Positions 23,701 through 32,745 of a stretch of DNA of 64,000 bases are shown in pieces; position 1 is the stretch's first letter; the number at the start of each line of letters is the position of its first letter. The notes under the pieces were generated by a model. It made no database searches. It was not told the DNA's origin and worked only from the letters and a program-made list of their open reading frames with translations. The stretch is from Cricetomys ansorgei (taxonomy: Eukaryota > Chordata > Mammalia > Rodentia > Nesomyidae): NCBI GenBank assembly GCA_026225945.1, contig JAMJFZ010001133.1, positions 18,417,001-18,481,000 of the forward strand. The letters run 5' to 3'. A program made the translations under genes and the position numbers.

Positions 23701-26700
23701 GAACTTCCCCCCTTGACATCCACATGCCCCCTCCTAACTTCATATACTTTTAGTTTTATGACCCACTGAGTGTAATTACTGCTGGACATACAGATGTGGG
23801 GCTATCCCCTGGAACATTGTGTCCCCGCAGGGGACCACACCCCTAAAGAAAACTGACTCTCCCTTCCTCTAGCAGTCATCAGCTGCCAGTAGCTCGTAAG
23901 TTAGGAGTAGGAGCTTGTGTCCTTCCTCCACATCCTGGTCATATGCAGGCACCCACAGCTTCGAAGAATTCATGTCTAGAAGACAATGTTTTGTCCCAGT
24001 TCTTCCCGACTACAGACTCTTAGAATCTCCCCCCCCCTTTTCCGTGCTGTTCCCTGAGCTTTTCTTGGGGGGTGGGATTATGTGATACAGATGCCCCCAT
24101 TGATGACTGAGCATTCCATACACTCTACTCTTACTCTCTACTCTTTGACCAGCTGTGAGTCTCTGTGTTAACCATGGTCCACTATACAAAGAAGCTGAAG
24201 CACCTTCTTATTGCAGTCATTTAAATAGCTTTCCAAAGGAAGATTATGGCTTCTTATGATTATAAATATAATGCTTAATTGGTGTACTTGGCTATGCCTG
24301 ATCCTTTATGTAGCCATGTCAGTTCGTAGCAGACCTCCATTCGAATGTCAACATACTTTTTGGATTGTGGCGTTTTTTTGTTATTGTTGTTTTTGGGTTT
24401 TTTGTTTTGTTTTGAGACAAGGTTTCTCTGTTGTAACTCTGGCTGTCTTGGAATTCAATCTGTAGACCCGGCTGGCCTTGAACTCACAGAGATCCACATG
24501 CCTCTGCCTCCCGAGTGCTGGGATTAAAGGCATGAGTCACCACCACCTGCAAATTGTGGCTTTTGAGACCAGGTGCTGCTATATAGCCCTAGCTGGTTTA
24601 GTGTTCAATACACAGTCTTAGCTGGCCTAAACTTCATTGTGGTCTTCCTACCTTAGCCTCCTAAGTGTTGAAATTATAGGAATGTGCCACCACTTGTGGG
24701 ATTGAACTCTTAGTGAAGGATTAGAAGTCAGTACAGAAGAGACAAAAATTTAATCTTCTCAGTCATTTCAGGCAGTTCTTTATTAAATGTGTTTTTTTGT
24801 TTCTTTGGTCTTTTACATACTGAATTATCAAAATTACCAGTCAATTTCTAATGTCTTATTTATCCTGAGTTTGAATACATATTTGACTGTCTCATGGTTA
24901 GGAAGTTGTAACAAGTAGATGTGGGAGAATAGTCCCTTCCTTCACTGAGTGTTTGCTCGCTAGTTTTATGTCAACTTGACACAAGCTAGAGTTATCTGAA
25001 AGGAGGGAACCTCAATTGAGAAAATACCTCCGTAGATCAGCTATAAGCAGGCCTATAGGGCATTTTCTTAATTACTTACTGACGTGGGAGGGCTCAGTGG
25101 GAGGATCATTGTAGGTGGTTCTATCCCTGGACTGGTGGTCCTGGGGACTATAAGAAAGTAGGCTGAGCAAGCCAGAGGAAGCAAGCCAGTAAGCAAACCA
25201 GTAAGCAGCACTCCTCCATGGCCTCTGCATAAGGCCTGTTTCCATGTTGCTGCCCTGCTTGCGTTTCTGTTCTTCCTTCAATGATGGACTCTGATGTGGA
25301 AATGTAAGCCAAATAAACCCTTACCTCCCCAACTTGTTTTTGACCATGGTGTTTCATCATGGCAATCATAACCTTAACTGAGAAAAGTGTAATATCAATA
25401 AATGTTTTCATACTGCAAGGGTTGGTGAGATGAGTCTCATTGTGGAAGGTGGGCATGAGGGAATTTACCCAAGAAGGGTCAAGATAAGGCCCTAACTTAA
25501 AGTTACCTCTGCAAAATTTAATGACTTTCACAAATTCCATCTGGTCTATATTGTTTGTTGTTTTGCCTTTAGTTAACACCTCCATCTAAGAAATTAGAAA
25601 ATTAGGCTAGGTTTGGTGGCATATACTTTTAATATCAGCATTCAGAAAGCAGAGGCAGGCAGTATTCACGGTCAGTCTGGCCTACATAAAGAGTTCTAGG
25701 CCAGCTATGGGTACACACATAGTAAGACCTTATCTTAAAAAAAGAAGAATAAAAGGAAAGAAAATTGTATTTTATGATACTCTGAGAATCTCCGTGCCTC
25801 TGACTATAATACCCTCCTGTCTTCCCTCCCCAAGGTGATTGTCACGTAGGCTATTGGCAGAGGGATTGCAGGCATGGGGAATGTAAGATACTGTAAAAAC
25901 AGAATAGGTTAGTGAGCAGTGACTGTAAGGTACTGTAAAAATAGATTATTTTGAAACCAAACAGGAAGAGCAAAACCGAGGCCTCTGGTTTCATGCTGTC
26001 TACAGGAGTTACTAGCAGATGACAAATACAGGGACAGGAGGCCTTGGACAGAACATGGCACACTCCGTTTTAGACACCTGCTTGTGCTAGATGTTGCCCA
26101 GCTGGTATCAGAAGTGTAGGCTTACGCTATAATAAGCTGGGTTAGCCACCCGCTCACAGAGATGATAATGACACCACGGAAATATACTTGATAATGGTGT
26201 CAAAAGTGATACCTGTGTTTTCTGTTCTCTGTTGCAGTTTCAAAACTCTGCTTCAGCAAGATGTGAAGAAAAGAAGAGGCTATGGAAGCTCATCTGATTC
26301 CAGATACGATGATGGAAGAGGGTATGTGTGTGTATCTTTTCTTACTGATAATTATTCACTCCTTTGTGAGTCCATTTTGTTATTTTAGATAGTTAGACTT
26401 GTCGAAATTAAAAGACTAAATCTCATTTTACAAAATTAACAAGTTACTGTAAATTAAAAATCAAGTTGACTCTTCTGATGAACAGAATCAAACTGGCAAA
26501 TTTTAAATATACCATGTGAACTAACTTAGAGGCCGAAAACCAATGGCCAGCCTGAAAATCTAGGAACTTTATAGTGCAGTCTGAATTTCCAGCTACTGAT
26601 GAGCAGTTCAGATGAGAAACCGCATTGGGCTGAGCATGGTTCACTTTAAAGGAGGAGCTGCAGTTCACGTGCATTGTACCTGATCCTCGTTAAATGTTTT

Positions 26701-28177
26701 AATTCTTGATTTCTGACTTAAAGTTTGCGTCTCTGTTGCTGTGAGAAAACATAGATCACAAGCAACCTTGGGCAAGGGAAGTTCATTTCAGCTTTCAGAT
26801 TACAGTCCATTATCCAGGGAAGTCAAAACATACTGATGCAGAGCGGTATACAGCCTGGGCCCACCTGTTCAGGAGTTGCACCATCCACAGTGGGCTATTG
26901 GCAATTAGCAATCAAGAAAATGCACCACAAACATGCCCTGTAGGCCAGTCTGATGATGGCAATTCCTCAGGTGAGGGTCCATCTTTCCAGGTGTGACCAG
27001 TTGGCAGCCAGGATTACCCATTGCACTAACCTGCATGGTAGCTGCTGTTTTAACAACTTGTAGGGTTGTGTGTCTTGTTTGGTTTTGTTTGTTTGAGATA
27101 GGATTTTGCTTTGTAGCACTGGTGGCCTGAGCCACGTATCCCAGGCTGGCCTTAAACTTCTGATAATTTTCCCACCTCAGCCTCCCACATGCTGAGATGA
27201 CACTTGTGGACTACCATGCTCATTTTCTTGTATTTATTGAATAGGGTATAGTTGAGTGCTTAATAAAAGGAACTAGGTGTGGTGGTGCACACCTTTAATC
27301 TCAGCTGTTGGGAGGCAGAGGCAGACGGAATCTAAGTTCAAAGCCAGCCTATATAGCAAATTCCAGGAAAGTCAGGACTACATAGCAAGACACTCTCAAA
27401 AAAGAGTACCAGTTGAAACTGGGCTTACCAAACAGTAGACCTAACTTTCTCTTTTATTAGGCCACCAGGAAACCCTCCTCGAAGAATGGGTCGAATCAGT
27501 CATCTTCGTGGCCCCAGCCCTCCTCCAATGGCTGGTGGATGAGGAAGGTAACTTAAAATCTGAAATTATTTTGCAGGACTTTTTTGAAAATGCCTCCTTA
27601 GGAAAATAGAAGTTGTATCTTTTTTTTTACTATTGTTTTATGTGTATGAGTGTTTTCCGTGCATGTATGTAAGTGCACTGCGTGTGTGGGTGGTGCCAGA
27701 AGAGAGCACTGGATCCTGCAATGGATCCAGTTTTAAGATTTTATTTGTATTTATGTGTATAGGTGTCTGTTTAGGTAATGCACATATGTGTATGGGTGCC
27801 CATGGAGGTCAGAAAAGAGCCTCCTGGAGCTTGAGGTGCCAGCAGTTGTGAGCCAACATGAGTGCTAAGAATCCAACTCTTGTATTCTGCAAGAGTTGCA
27901 AGTGTTCTTAACTGCTGAGCCATCTCTCTAGAAGTTGCACATTTTATTATTTAGAAGAATATGTCTTAATCCTTGAAAACTAATTGATGTTATCAAACTA
28001 TCAGTTGAGAAAGTATTGTATTTTTTTTTTTCTCAAAAGAGAGAAAACTCCCATCCTTTCCTATGAACCTCTCTGGTTGCCAGCTCCCTTCACTCTTCCT
28101 ACCATTAGGAATTTATGTGTGTGTGTTTTCTCCAGTTTAGTAAGCAGTAGCTAATCCTTTTAACCTCCTTTAGGTAA
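20712..28177 (+). CDS. SELENOK: Selenoprotein K, complete, 5 coding exons
   Basis: Coding exons are 20712-20730, 23495-23585, 26238-26321, 27461-27547 and 28174-28177, all with GT/AG introns; they total 285 nt, or 94 residues plus TAA, the family's usual length. The protein starts MVYISNGQVLDSRNQSPWR, then has one hydrophobic segment (about residues 20-42, FITDFFWGIAEFVVFFF) and a basic, Gly/Pro/Arg-rich cytosolic tail with a PPGNPPRR proline motif. It ends G-G-Sec-G-R, with Sec encoded by UGA at residue 92. Known role: single-pass ER membrane protein that binds p97/VCP and Derlins in ER-associated degradation and partners DHHC6 in palmitoylating the IP3 receptor. The start codon sits in a CpG island in a good context (gaagATGg). 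Conceptual translation that reads UGA as stop would lose the last three residues. Identification is near certain. Confidence 0.97.
21165..21312 (-). mobile_element. B1 SINE in SELENOK intron 1
   Basis: ACACAGGATCTCACTTTGTAG, CAGAGATCCTCCTGCCTCTG and GGGATTAAAGGC. Confidence 0.8.
22605..22738 (+). mobile_element. B1 SINE in SELENOK intron 1
   Basis: GCATACCTTTAATCCC, CAAGGCCAGCCAGGGCTACA and AAAAGAAAAAAAAGAAA tail. Confidence 0.8.
22780..23215 (+). mobile_element. Ancient L1 (L1M-type) 3' end in SELENOK intron 1
   Basis: Contains the characteristic 3' tail of old mammalian L1: GCTAAGTGAAATAAGCTGATC, GGTGGTAGTTGCCAAGGATT, GTGGTGATG and CAACTGTGCACTCAAAAGT. Heavily diverged and non-coding. Confidence 0.65.
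23640..24210. mobile_element. Rodent L1 3'-UTR-like remnant in SELENOK intron 2
   Basis: Sequence such as TGACCACTCCCC-like tracts, GACTCTCCCTTCCTCTAGCAG, CAGCTGCCAGTAGCTCG, AGAAGACAATGTTTTGTCCCAG and GAGTCTCTGTGTTAACCATG matches the well-known repeat seen at 3' ends of older rodent L1 (Lx) copies. Recognition is from memory of the family, with no ORF2 present. Confidence 0.5.
24395..24552 (-). mobile_element. B1 SINE in SELENOK intron 2
   Basis: TTTGAGACAAGGTTTCTCTG, GGCTGGCCTTGAACTCACAG and GGGATTAAAGGCATGAGTC. Near full length. Confidence 0.9.
24555..24700 (-). mobile_element. B1 SINE, diverged, adjacent copy
   Basis: TTTTGAGACCAGGTGCTGC, TTAGCTGGCCTAAACTTC and GGAATGTGCCACCAC. In tandem with the preceding B1. 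Confidence 0.65.
24950..25390 (+). repeat. Recurrent rodent repeat family 1, copy 2 (SELENOK intron 2)
   Basis: Good copy: GTCAACTTGACACAAGCTAG, GGAGGGAACCTCAATTGAG, GGGCATTTTCTTAATTAC, GCAAGCCAGAGGAAGCAAGC and GCCAAATAAACCCTTACC. The 145- and 69-codon frames over it are not genes. Confidence 0.85.
25600..25755 (+). mobile_element. B1 SINE in SELENOK intron 2
   Basis: GCTAGGTTTGGTGGCATA, CAGAAAGCAGAGGCAGGCAG and CAGTCTGGCCTACATAAAG with A-rich tail. Confidence 0.75.
26725..27065 (+). repeat. Recurrent rodent repeat family 2, copy 5 (SELENOK intron 3)
   Basis: TCTGTTGCTGTGAGAAAAC, AGTTCATTTCAGCTTTCAG, GAAAATGCACCACAAACATGCC and GGTGTGACCAGTTGGCAGCC. Confidence 0.7.
27075..27228 (-). mobile_element. 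B1 SINE in SELENOK intron 3
   Basis: TTTGTTTGAGATAGGATTTTG, CCCAGGCTGGCCTTAAACTTC and CTCAGCCTCCCACATGCTGAG. Confidence 0.75.
27268..27402 (+). mobile_element. B1 SINE, about 60 bp before SELENOK exon 4
   Basis: GGTGTGGTGGTGCACACC, TGGGAGGCAGAGGCAGACGG and CAAGACACTCTCAAAAAAG. It lies close to the exon 4 acceptor at 27460. Confidence 0.85.
27540..27542 (+). other. SELENOK: UGA selenocysteine codon of SELENOK
   Basis: The TGA follows codons for M-A-G-G and is followed by GGA, AG|G (split by the last intron) and TAA, giving G-G-Sec-G-R-stop exactly as in mammalian selenoprotein K. It is recoded, not a true stop, given the candidate SECIS downstream. Only five nucleotides separate it from the last exon junction. 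Confidence 0.95.
27640..27935 (-). mobile_element. B2 SINEs (one partial, one near complete) in SELENOK intron 4
   Basis: A partial unit (GTGTATGAGTGTTTTCCGTG, GCCAGAAGAGAGCACTGGATCC) is followed by a fuller one (GGAGGTCAGAAAAGAGCC, GTTCTTAACTGCTGAGCC). They sit in the intron that separates the Sec codon from the SECIS. Confidence 0.8.
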
Positions 28178-28299
28178 ACGTCTGCTCTACGAAGCAGACA
28201 ACTAGACATGCACGTGTGTAGAAGGAAACCATCAAGAGGTGAAGAGCGGCTGATGCAGGACAAGATGGTGCATGTCTAAACACGGATTGCTCTGTGTCC

Positions 28300-28360
28300 T
28301 CACAGATGAATGAGGTCATGCTGGGAATTCCCTCTGCAGGATCTGGCCTGACTGACATGC
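28300..28360 (+). promoter_or_regulatory. SELENOK: Candidate SECIS element in SELENOK 3' UTR
   Basis: A SECIS hairpin needs an ATGA quartet strand, a helix of roughly 10-13 bp, unpaired AA in the apical loop, and a matching TGA strand. Here ATGA is at 28310-28313 and TGAC at 28349-28352. GGTC (28314-28317) pairs with GGCC (28345-28348, one G-U pair), the helix continues with CTG (28321-28323) against CAG (28337-28339), and AA sits in the loop at 28326-28327. Pairing was done by eye with a small internal bulge, so exact limits are approximate. It lies about 130 nt downstream of the stop codon within the terminal exon, where selenoprotein mRNAs carry this element. Confidence 0.75.
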
Positions 28361-28409
28361 AGTCCTATAAATGTACATGTTTGTCTCCCTTAGCGTTTTT
28401 GTATAGTTT

Positions 28410-28415
28410 ATTAAA
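28410..28415 (+). terminator. SELENOK polyadenylation signal (ATTAAA)
   Basis: ATTAAA, the commonest variant of AATAAA, lies about 235 nt after the SELENOK stop and downstream of the SECIS. No canonical AATAAA occurs between the stop and this point, so cleavage is expected 10-30 nt further on. Confidence 0.6.
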
Positions 28416-28534
28416 GTATTAATAGAGTTTTAATAAGTAAGTATTTTTAGGTTGCAAAACTTGATTCTTCATCTTTATATGATTAAACCCAAAGTCTCTT
28501 TAACTGGAAGAAATAAAGGCCATGTATTTAGTTC

Positions 28535-28705
28535 TGGTTTTTTTTTTTTTTTTGGTTTGTTTGTTTTTGTTTGGTTTGGTTTCTTTTCTTGGCTTTTTTC
28601 GAAACAAGATTTCTCTGTGTATTGCTGGCCATTCCGAAACTCCCTCTGTACACCAGGCTGGCCTCAGATGCCGAGATCCACCTGCCTTGGCCTCCTGAAT
28701 GCGCC
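28535..28705 (-). mobile_element. B1 SINE just downstream of SELENOK
   Basis: T-rich head, CGAAACAAGATTTCTCTGTG, CACCAGGCTGGCCTCAGATG and CTTGGCCTCCTGAATGCG. The 168-codon frame spanning it is not a gene. Confidence 0.8.
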
Positions 28706-29079
28706 CAGCTCCAATGTGTTTAGTCCTGTTAATGTTGCCTCTTTTTCAGCTTCTGAAATACTCCTCATTGTTATTTTGCTCTCATCTATAAATAAACCAC
28801 AACATAATTTCAATAGTATATATGTCTTTGATTTCGAATTTTTATCTTTAATTTATTTATTTTGTGAATACATCTTATCTGATGTGCTACCAGATAAAAT
28901 TGACAGGATATGTATAAGGCCACAGTCATCAAAAATAGGGCTTCAAATGACTATTTGATGGCCAGTCTTCAAAACCATGGACTTCAATCCTATCTGGACA
29001 AATAGTATTTGAGCTGTTGCTGAAGATCCTACCCACTTGCTTTTAGATCTGTCTGGGTACTCCTTTCATGTTTTTCCCA

Positions 29080-29310
29080 AAATGATTCTCAACCTTCCTA
29101 ATACTGTGACCCTTTAATAGAGTTCCTTATGTTATGGTGACCCCCAACCATAAAATTTTAATTTCTATTTCATAGCTGTAATTTTGATACAGTTATGAAT
29201 CATAATGTAAATATCTGATATGCAGATGGTCTTAGGAAACCCCTGTGAAAGGGTCATTTAACCCCTCCCGAAGGGGCCCTTGACCCACAGGTTGAGAACT
29301 GCTGCCCTAA
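29080..29310 (+). mobile_element. hAT-type non-autonomous DNA transposon (URR1-like)
   Basis: Ends form an inverted repeat: TTCTCAACCTTCC near 29083 and GGTTGAGAACTGCTG near 29291, the CAG..TTCTCAACC type termini of Charlie-family hAT elements. The interior (GTGACCCCCAACCATAAAAT, TGTAAATATCTGATATGC, CCTGTGAAAGGGTC) is the abundant rodent element I know as URR1. The family name is from memory. Confidence 0.75.
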
Positions 29311-29364
29311 CTAGAAAGCCCTGTTCATCCTACCCCTGCTCTTTGCCCCCATTTTTTGGAGTCT

Positions 29365-29685
29365 TAACTGCTTCTTTATTCGTGTTGATAAAGTATGACC
29401 AAAGTCAACTTGGGGAGGAAAGTGTTTTCCTATCTTAGAGCTGACACTCCATGAAAGGAAGTTGGAGCAGGGTCAATGAGGAACACTGCTTACTGACTTG
29501 TTCTCTGTTTGCTCAGCCTGCTTTGTTGTACAACCCAAGACTTGTCGGGGGTGGGACTCCCACATGTCAATCAAGAAAACGCCCTACAGGCTTGTCTACA
29601 GGCTGTCTGATGATAGGCATCTTTCTCAATTAAGGTTTCTCTTCCAGGTGATTCTAGATGAAGTTGCCAAAAACTAACCAGGACC
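29365..29685 (+). repeat. Recurrent rodent repeat family 2, copy 6
   Basis: GTTGATAAAGTATGACCAAAG, TCAACTTGGGGAGGAAAG, GCTTACTGACTTGTTC and AAGAAAACGCCCTACAGGC. Confidence 0.7.
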
Positions 29686-30049
29686 ATCTGTATGTAGCTC
29701 AGGCTGGCCTTGAATTAGAGTTTGAGATATGCCTGTACAGGTATGCCTGCACCAGCTCACTTGGCTCACCTGAGTCTTGTGAACATGAAATCGGCGCGGA
29801 AATAAAAATAACAGTACATGTCCAGTGTACAAGTGTTGAAACCAAAATATTTAGGTGAAAACTGTTTCTACTTATCAATAAGAAATGGGGATGTAACATC
29901 ACAAGACAAAGAGTTGAAAGAGAAGAAAAGTGGTTATACGTTTTAGAATAAGAACAGTTCTTGATTGCTTAGTTATGTCCAACCTGTTCTAAGTGTTTAA
30001 TTCTGACAAAGTGAGGTATGTAGATGATTCTTAAGTTATACAAATACAC

Positions 30050-30480
30050 GTGAGGACCTAGGCCAACAGCATAAGCCAGTTACCCTGCCCCCGAGGATCT
30101 CCAGCAGCTAGGCCCCGCCCCCCCAGGCTACTCTAAATGGCAGCAACTGCCCAAGTTCCTGGAGGTGGGAGAGTGGCCAGGCCCTGCCCTACAGAAAAAA
30201 GCCTGAGATCAAGTCACAAATCCCATCAGTTCTTGAACTTGCCCCAAGATAGGCCACTTAAAAGCTCTGTCCCCCGGGAAAGCCTATGTAAAGCCTGCCA
30301 TCTGCTCAGTTCTTCACTGCTCGCTCTAGCAGAGGCAGCCACGCTCCTGGATTCCTTTCTCCTCAGAGCTGTAACATTTACAAGCAGTTCCCTAGATTGT
30401 GTGGCTGTGATAGCCACCGTTAAATTTCCCCTAATTGTAATGAGAAGAGCATGGCCTAGGCGGCTTAGTGTGAGTGAGTA
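30050..30480 (+). mobile_element. Possible LTR fragment upstream of ACTR8
   Basis: GC-richer block with GGCCCCGCCCCCC, a weak TATA-like ACTTAAAAGC at about 30255, a run CTGCTCAGTTCTTCACTGCTC and a later CCTAATTGTAATGAG. The promoter-like order resembles a retroviral LTR U3-R, but no terminal repeats or partner were found. A 114-codon frame inside has no recognised similarity. Confidence 0.25.
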
Positions 30481-30739
30481 GGAGCTTCTCTTGCTTATGA
30501 CCGCAGAGCCTCTTCTGAAGGCTGATAGGTTGCTGTTGCTGCAGGCCTCCTGTCTCAGGACTTAGCCCAGACACCCTACATGCAGCTTGTATTTAGCCAC
30601 TCTGTTGCACTCTTGAGGACTAGCACGCAATACAGGACCTATTCCGTTGTATTTGAAACTTGTCTTTATTCAATAGCTTATGGTCAAGAAGGGTGGGCCA
30701 TGCTGGACAGTGGTCTTTAATTTTTTTTTAATTTTTGGT

Positions 30740-30840
30740 TTACTGAAATAGTCTCATACACTCCAAGCTGATCCCCAGCCAAGATGCTTCTGCCCTTCTC
30801 TCAGATACATGGGATCACATGGGTGTCCCCCACCCCAGCT
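30740..30840 (-). mobile_element. B1-like SINE, diverged
   Basis: GAAATAGTCTCATACACTCC and CTCTCAGATACATGGGATCACATGGG fit an old antisense B1. Confidence 0.4.
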
Positions 30841-31082
30841 CAGATCATTATATTCTGAGGACAGCAGTGGCATATGTCTCATGAAGTTTTCATTCTAGTG
30901 TGGGAGAAAGTGCATAGGCAAAATAATTACAAATGGCTCATGTGTCTAAGAACCAGAACAGAACCCAGGGGAGGCCTAAAGATCCAGCTGAGGGAAAAGC
31001 CTTCCAAGCAAAAGACGAAGCAACAAATCAAAAGCACAACAGCCTGATGATGGGAAGGACTTGACAATGGAAATTAAGTGTA

Positions 31083-31225
31083 TGGGCTGGTGATATGGCT
31101 GAGCAGGTAAGGACATATTCTGCCAAGCCTGGCTGTCCCAAGTTCTGTTCCTAGGACCCACATGGGAGAAAGGACTCCCTAGAGTCCTCTGACCTCCACA
31201 TGAGTGCACACACAAATGAAAACAA
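31083..31225 (+). mobile_element. B2 SINE
   Basis: GGGCTGGTGATATGGCTGAG, AGGACCCACATGGGAG and CTCTGACCTCCACATGAGTGC. Confidence 0.8.
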
Positions 31226-31279
31226 TCAAGTGTAACTGGATGTAACTGGCATGGGAGCGAGGGAGTGGTACAGGTAACA

Positions 31280-31560
31280 TCAGAGATGTGGCTGAAGGGC
31301 TGCTCATTGGGTAAGAGCACAATGTGCTTTCTTGAAGGCTTGAATTCAGATCAGAGCACCCACATGAAAGGCTTGGTAAGACCTTGTACTCTCCTGTAAC
31401 CCAGGGCTGGAAGAGACAGGATCCTCTGCTTGCTGGCTATCAGCTTAGCTCTAAGCTCAGTGAGAAACCCTGTTTCAAAGAAATATTGTGGAGTAATAGA
31501 GCAGGCCAACCTGGTGTTCCTCTCTGGCTCTAGGTGTATGGCACACAAATACAGCAGGAA
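31280..31560 (+). mobile_element. B2-like composite SINE
   Basis: GAGATGTGGCTGAAGGGC, CAGATCAGAGCACCCACATG, CTGTAACCCAGGGCTGG and GAGAAACCCTGTTTCAAAG. Looks like a B2 head with a B1-like tail, or two nested pieces. Confidence 0.5.
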
Positions 31561-31856
31561 CTAGATCAAATATGGTCGGCCTTAAACTTGAGGCAATCCA
31601 CCTGAGTCTGGGAATTACATGTGTGTGCTGCCACAACAGACTAATTTGTGATAAAACACTATAATTTGAGATAAAAAGCAGCTGTGTAGACAGCTCAGTT
31701 ATTCAGCATGAGTGGTCTAAGTAACAACACAGACATGAATGAATTAAAGGTATTTTTTAGTCCGTTCAAGATTTATGATGGTTTGAGTGTTGAAGCAATT
31801 GGGGTTGTGTCATCTCCTGCCCCTGCAGGGAGTGTGTATTAAGAATTCCGTATTTA

Positions 31857-32025
31857 GGGCTTGAGAGATGGCTCAGCAGTTAGGAGCACTGGATGTACTT
31901 TCAGAGGTCCTGAGTTCAATTCCTAGCACCCACATCATGGCTCACTGTAGTCCCACGGGATCCCATGACCTCTTCTGGTGTTCTGCCAAGTCTATATACA
32001 GAATAAATAAACCTTTAAAAATCTA
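31857..32025 (+). mobile_element. B2 SINE upstream of ACTR8
   Basis: GGCTTGAGAGATGGCTCAGCAG, GAGTTCAATTCCTAGCACCC, GATCCCATGACCTCTTCTGG and AATAAATAAA tail. Confidence 0.9.
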
Positions 32026-32344
32026 TTTAAAATGTATAATGCTTTGTAGAAATCTTAAATACAGCTATCTAATAGGTTAGGGTCTGGATCTCAGGAACAG
32101 GCCCCAAACTGGCAATTATATATGCAGGAATGATATGGGAAAAGCCACACAAAATTCAAAGAGGTTGCTCAAGGAACGTGTCAAGAAGTGGCTAGTCCCA
32201 GAGAACCCCGATATCAGAAGGCGGAGTGAGCAGGACCAGCCAAGTGTGAGAACTAGAAGTAGTATCGTGCCTGGCGCTGAAGAGCTGTGTGGTCAAGATG
32301 AGACTTGTTAACTTCAGACTCACTTAGAGCACTCAAAACTTTTT

Positions 32345-32440
32345 AAGGTTAGGTGAGGTGGCACACACTTAGCAGACAGAGGCAGGATTTCTGTGACTTG
32401 GAAGCTAGGGCTACGCAGTGAGACCCTGTCCAAAGGAAAA
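32345..32440 (+). mobile_element. B1 SINE fragment upstream of ACTR8
   Basis: AGGTTAGGTGAGGTGGCAC, AGAGGCAGGATTTCTGTG and GAGACCCTGTCC. Confidence 0.55.
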
Positions 32441-32626
32441 TTTAAAAAGCCAAAAGCTATTACACTGAGGGTGCGGCTCACTGGTAAAAGGAGCATACTC
32501 TCCAAAAGTTCCTGGTTTCAATGTCTACCATCACCAAAAACGACGGGGAAAACAAACCAACACAACAAAATCCTCCAATCCTGTCATCCCCCTCCTTCCC
32601 AGAATTCTCCAAGGGCGACGCCAGCG

Positions 32627-32638
32627 GCGGCCATCTTG
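32627..32638 (-). promoter_or_regulatory. YY1-type initiator motif
   Basis: GCGGCCATCTTG is the reverse complement of CAAGATGGCCGC, matching the core AAGATGGC of YY1 sites that often mark transcription starts in CpG-island promoters. It lies about 110 bp before the ACTR8 ATG. Binding is inferred. Confidence 0.6.
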
Positions 32639-32660
32639 ACTGCGGGCAGGCAGGGCCCGC

Positions 32661-32672
32661 TGCGCCTGCGCG
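32661..32672 (+). promoter_or_regulatory. NRF1-like motif
   Basis: TGCGCCTGCGCG resembles the NRF1 palindrome (GCGCATGCGC) with one altered central base. It lies 74 bp upstream of the ACTR8 start, between the YY1-like site and the start codon. Confidence 0.5.
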
Positions 32673-32702
32673 ATGGTTCTCTTCCGTTTGCCGTGCAGGT
32701 AG
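32673..32702 (+). other. Upstream mini-ORF in ACTR8 leader
   Basis: An ATG 73 nt before the ACTR8 start opens a nine-codon frame (MVLFRLPCR) that ends in TAG at 32700-32702, 43 nt before the main ATG. Its context (gcgATGg) is moderate to good. If transcription starts upstream, as the YY1-like site suggests, it could reduce or gate ACTR8 translation. Alternatively the TSS may lie downstream of it. Confidence 0.45.
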
Positions 32703-32745
32703 CGCCCCTGGGCTCCGAGGCCGGCGGCGGCGGTGGGCGGCCGCG

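Larger units (their letters stand above)
28178..28440 (+). other. SELENOK: SELENOK 3' UTR (terminal exon)
   Basis: Untranslated part of exon 5 from the TAA to the probable polyadenylation site. It contains the SECIS hairpin and ends in AT-rich sequence with an ATTAAA signal. The downstream boundary is inferred from the signal position. Confidence 0.7.

Noticed and set aside
25148..25585. 145-codon - strand frame in SELENOK intron 2
   Set aside because: Mostly antisense to a recurrent rodent repeat. No conserved protein.
27540..27542. In-frame TGA in SELENOK as a premature stop or pseudogene mark
   Set aside because: Position and the following G-R-stop match selenoprotein K, and a SECIS candidate lies downstream, so it is a Sec codon.
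28452..28958. 168-codon + strand frame after SELENOK
   Set aside because: It crosses a B1 element and T-rich tract and has no family similarity.
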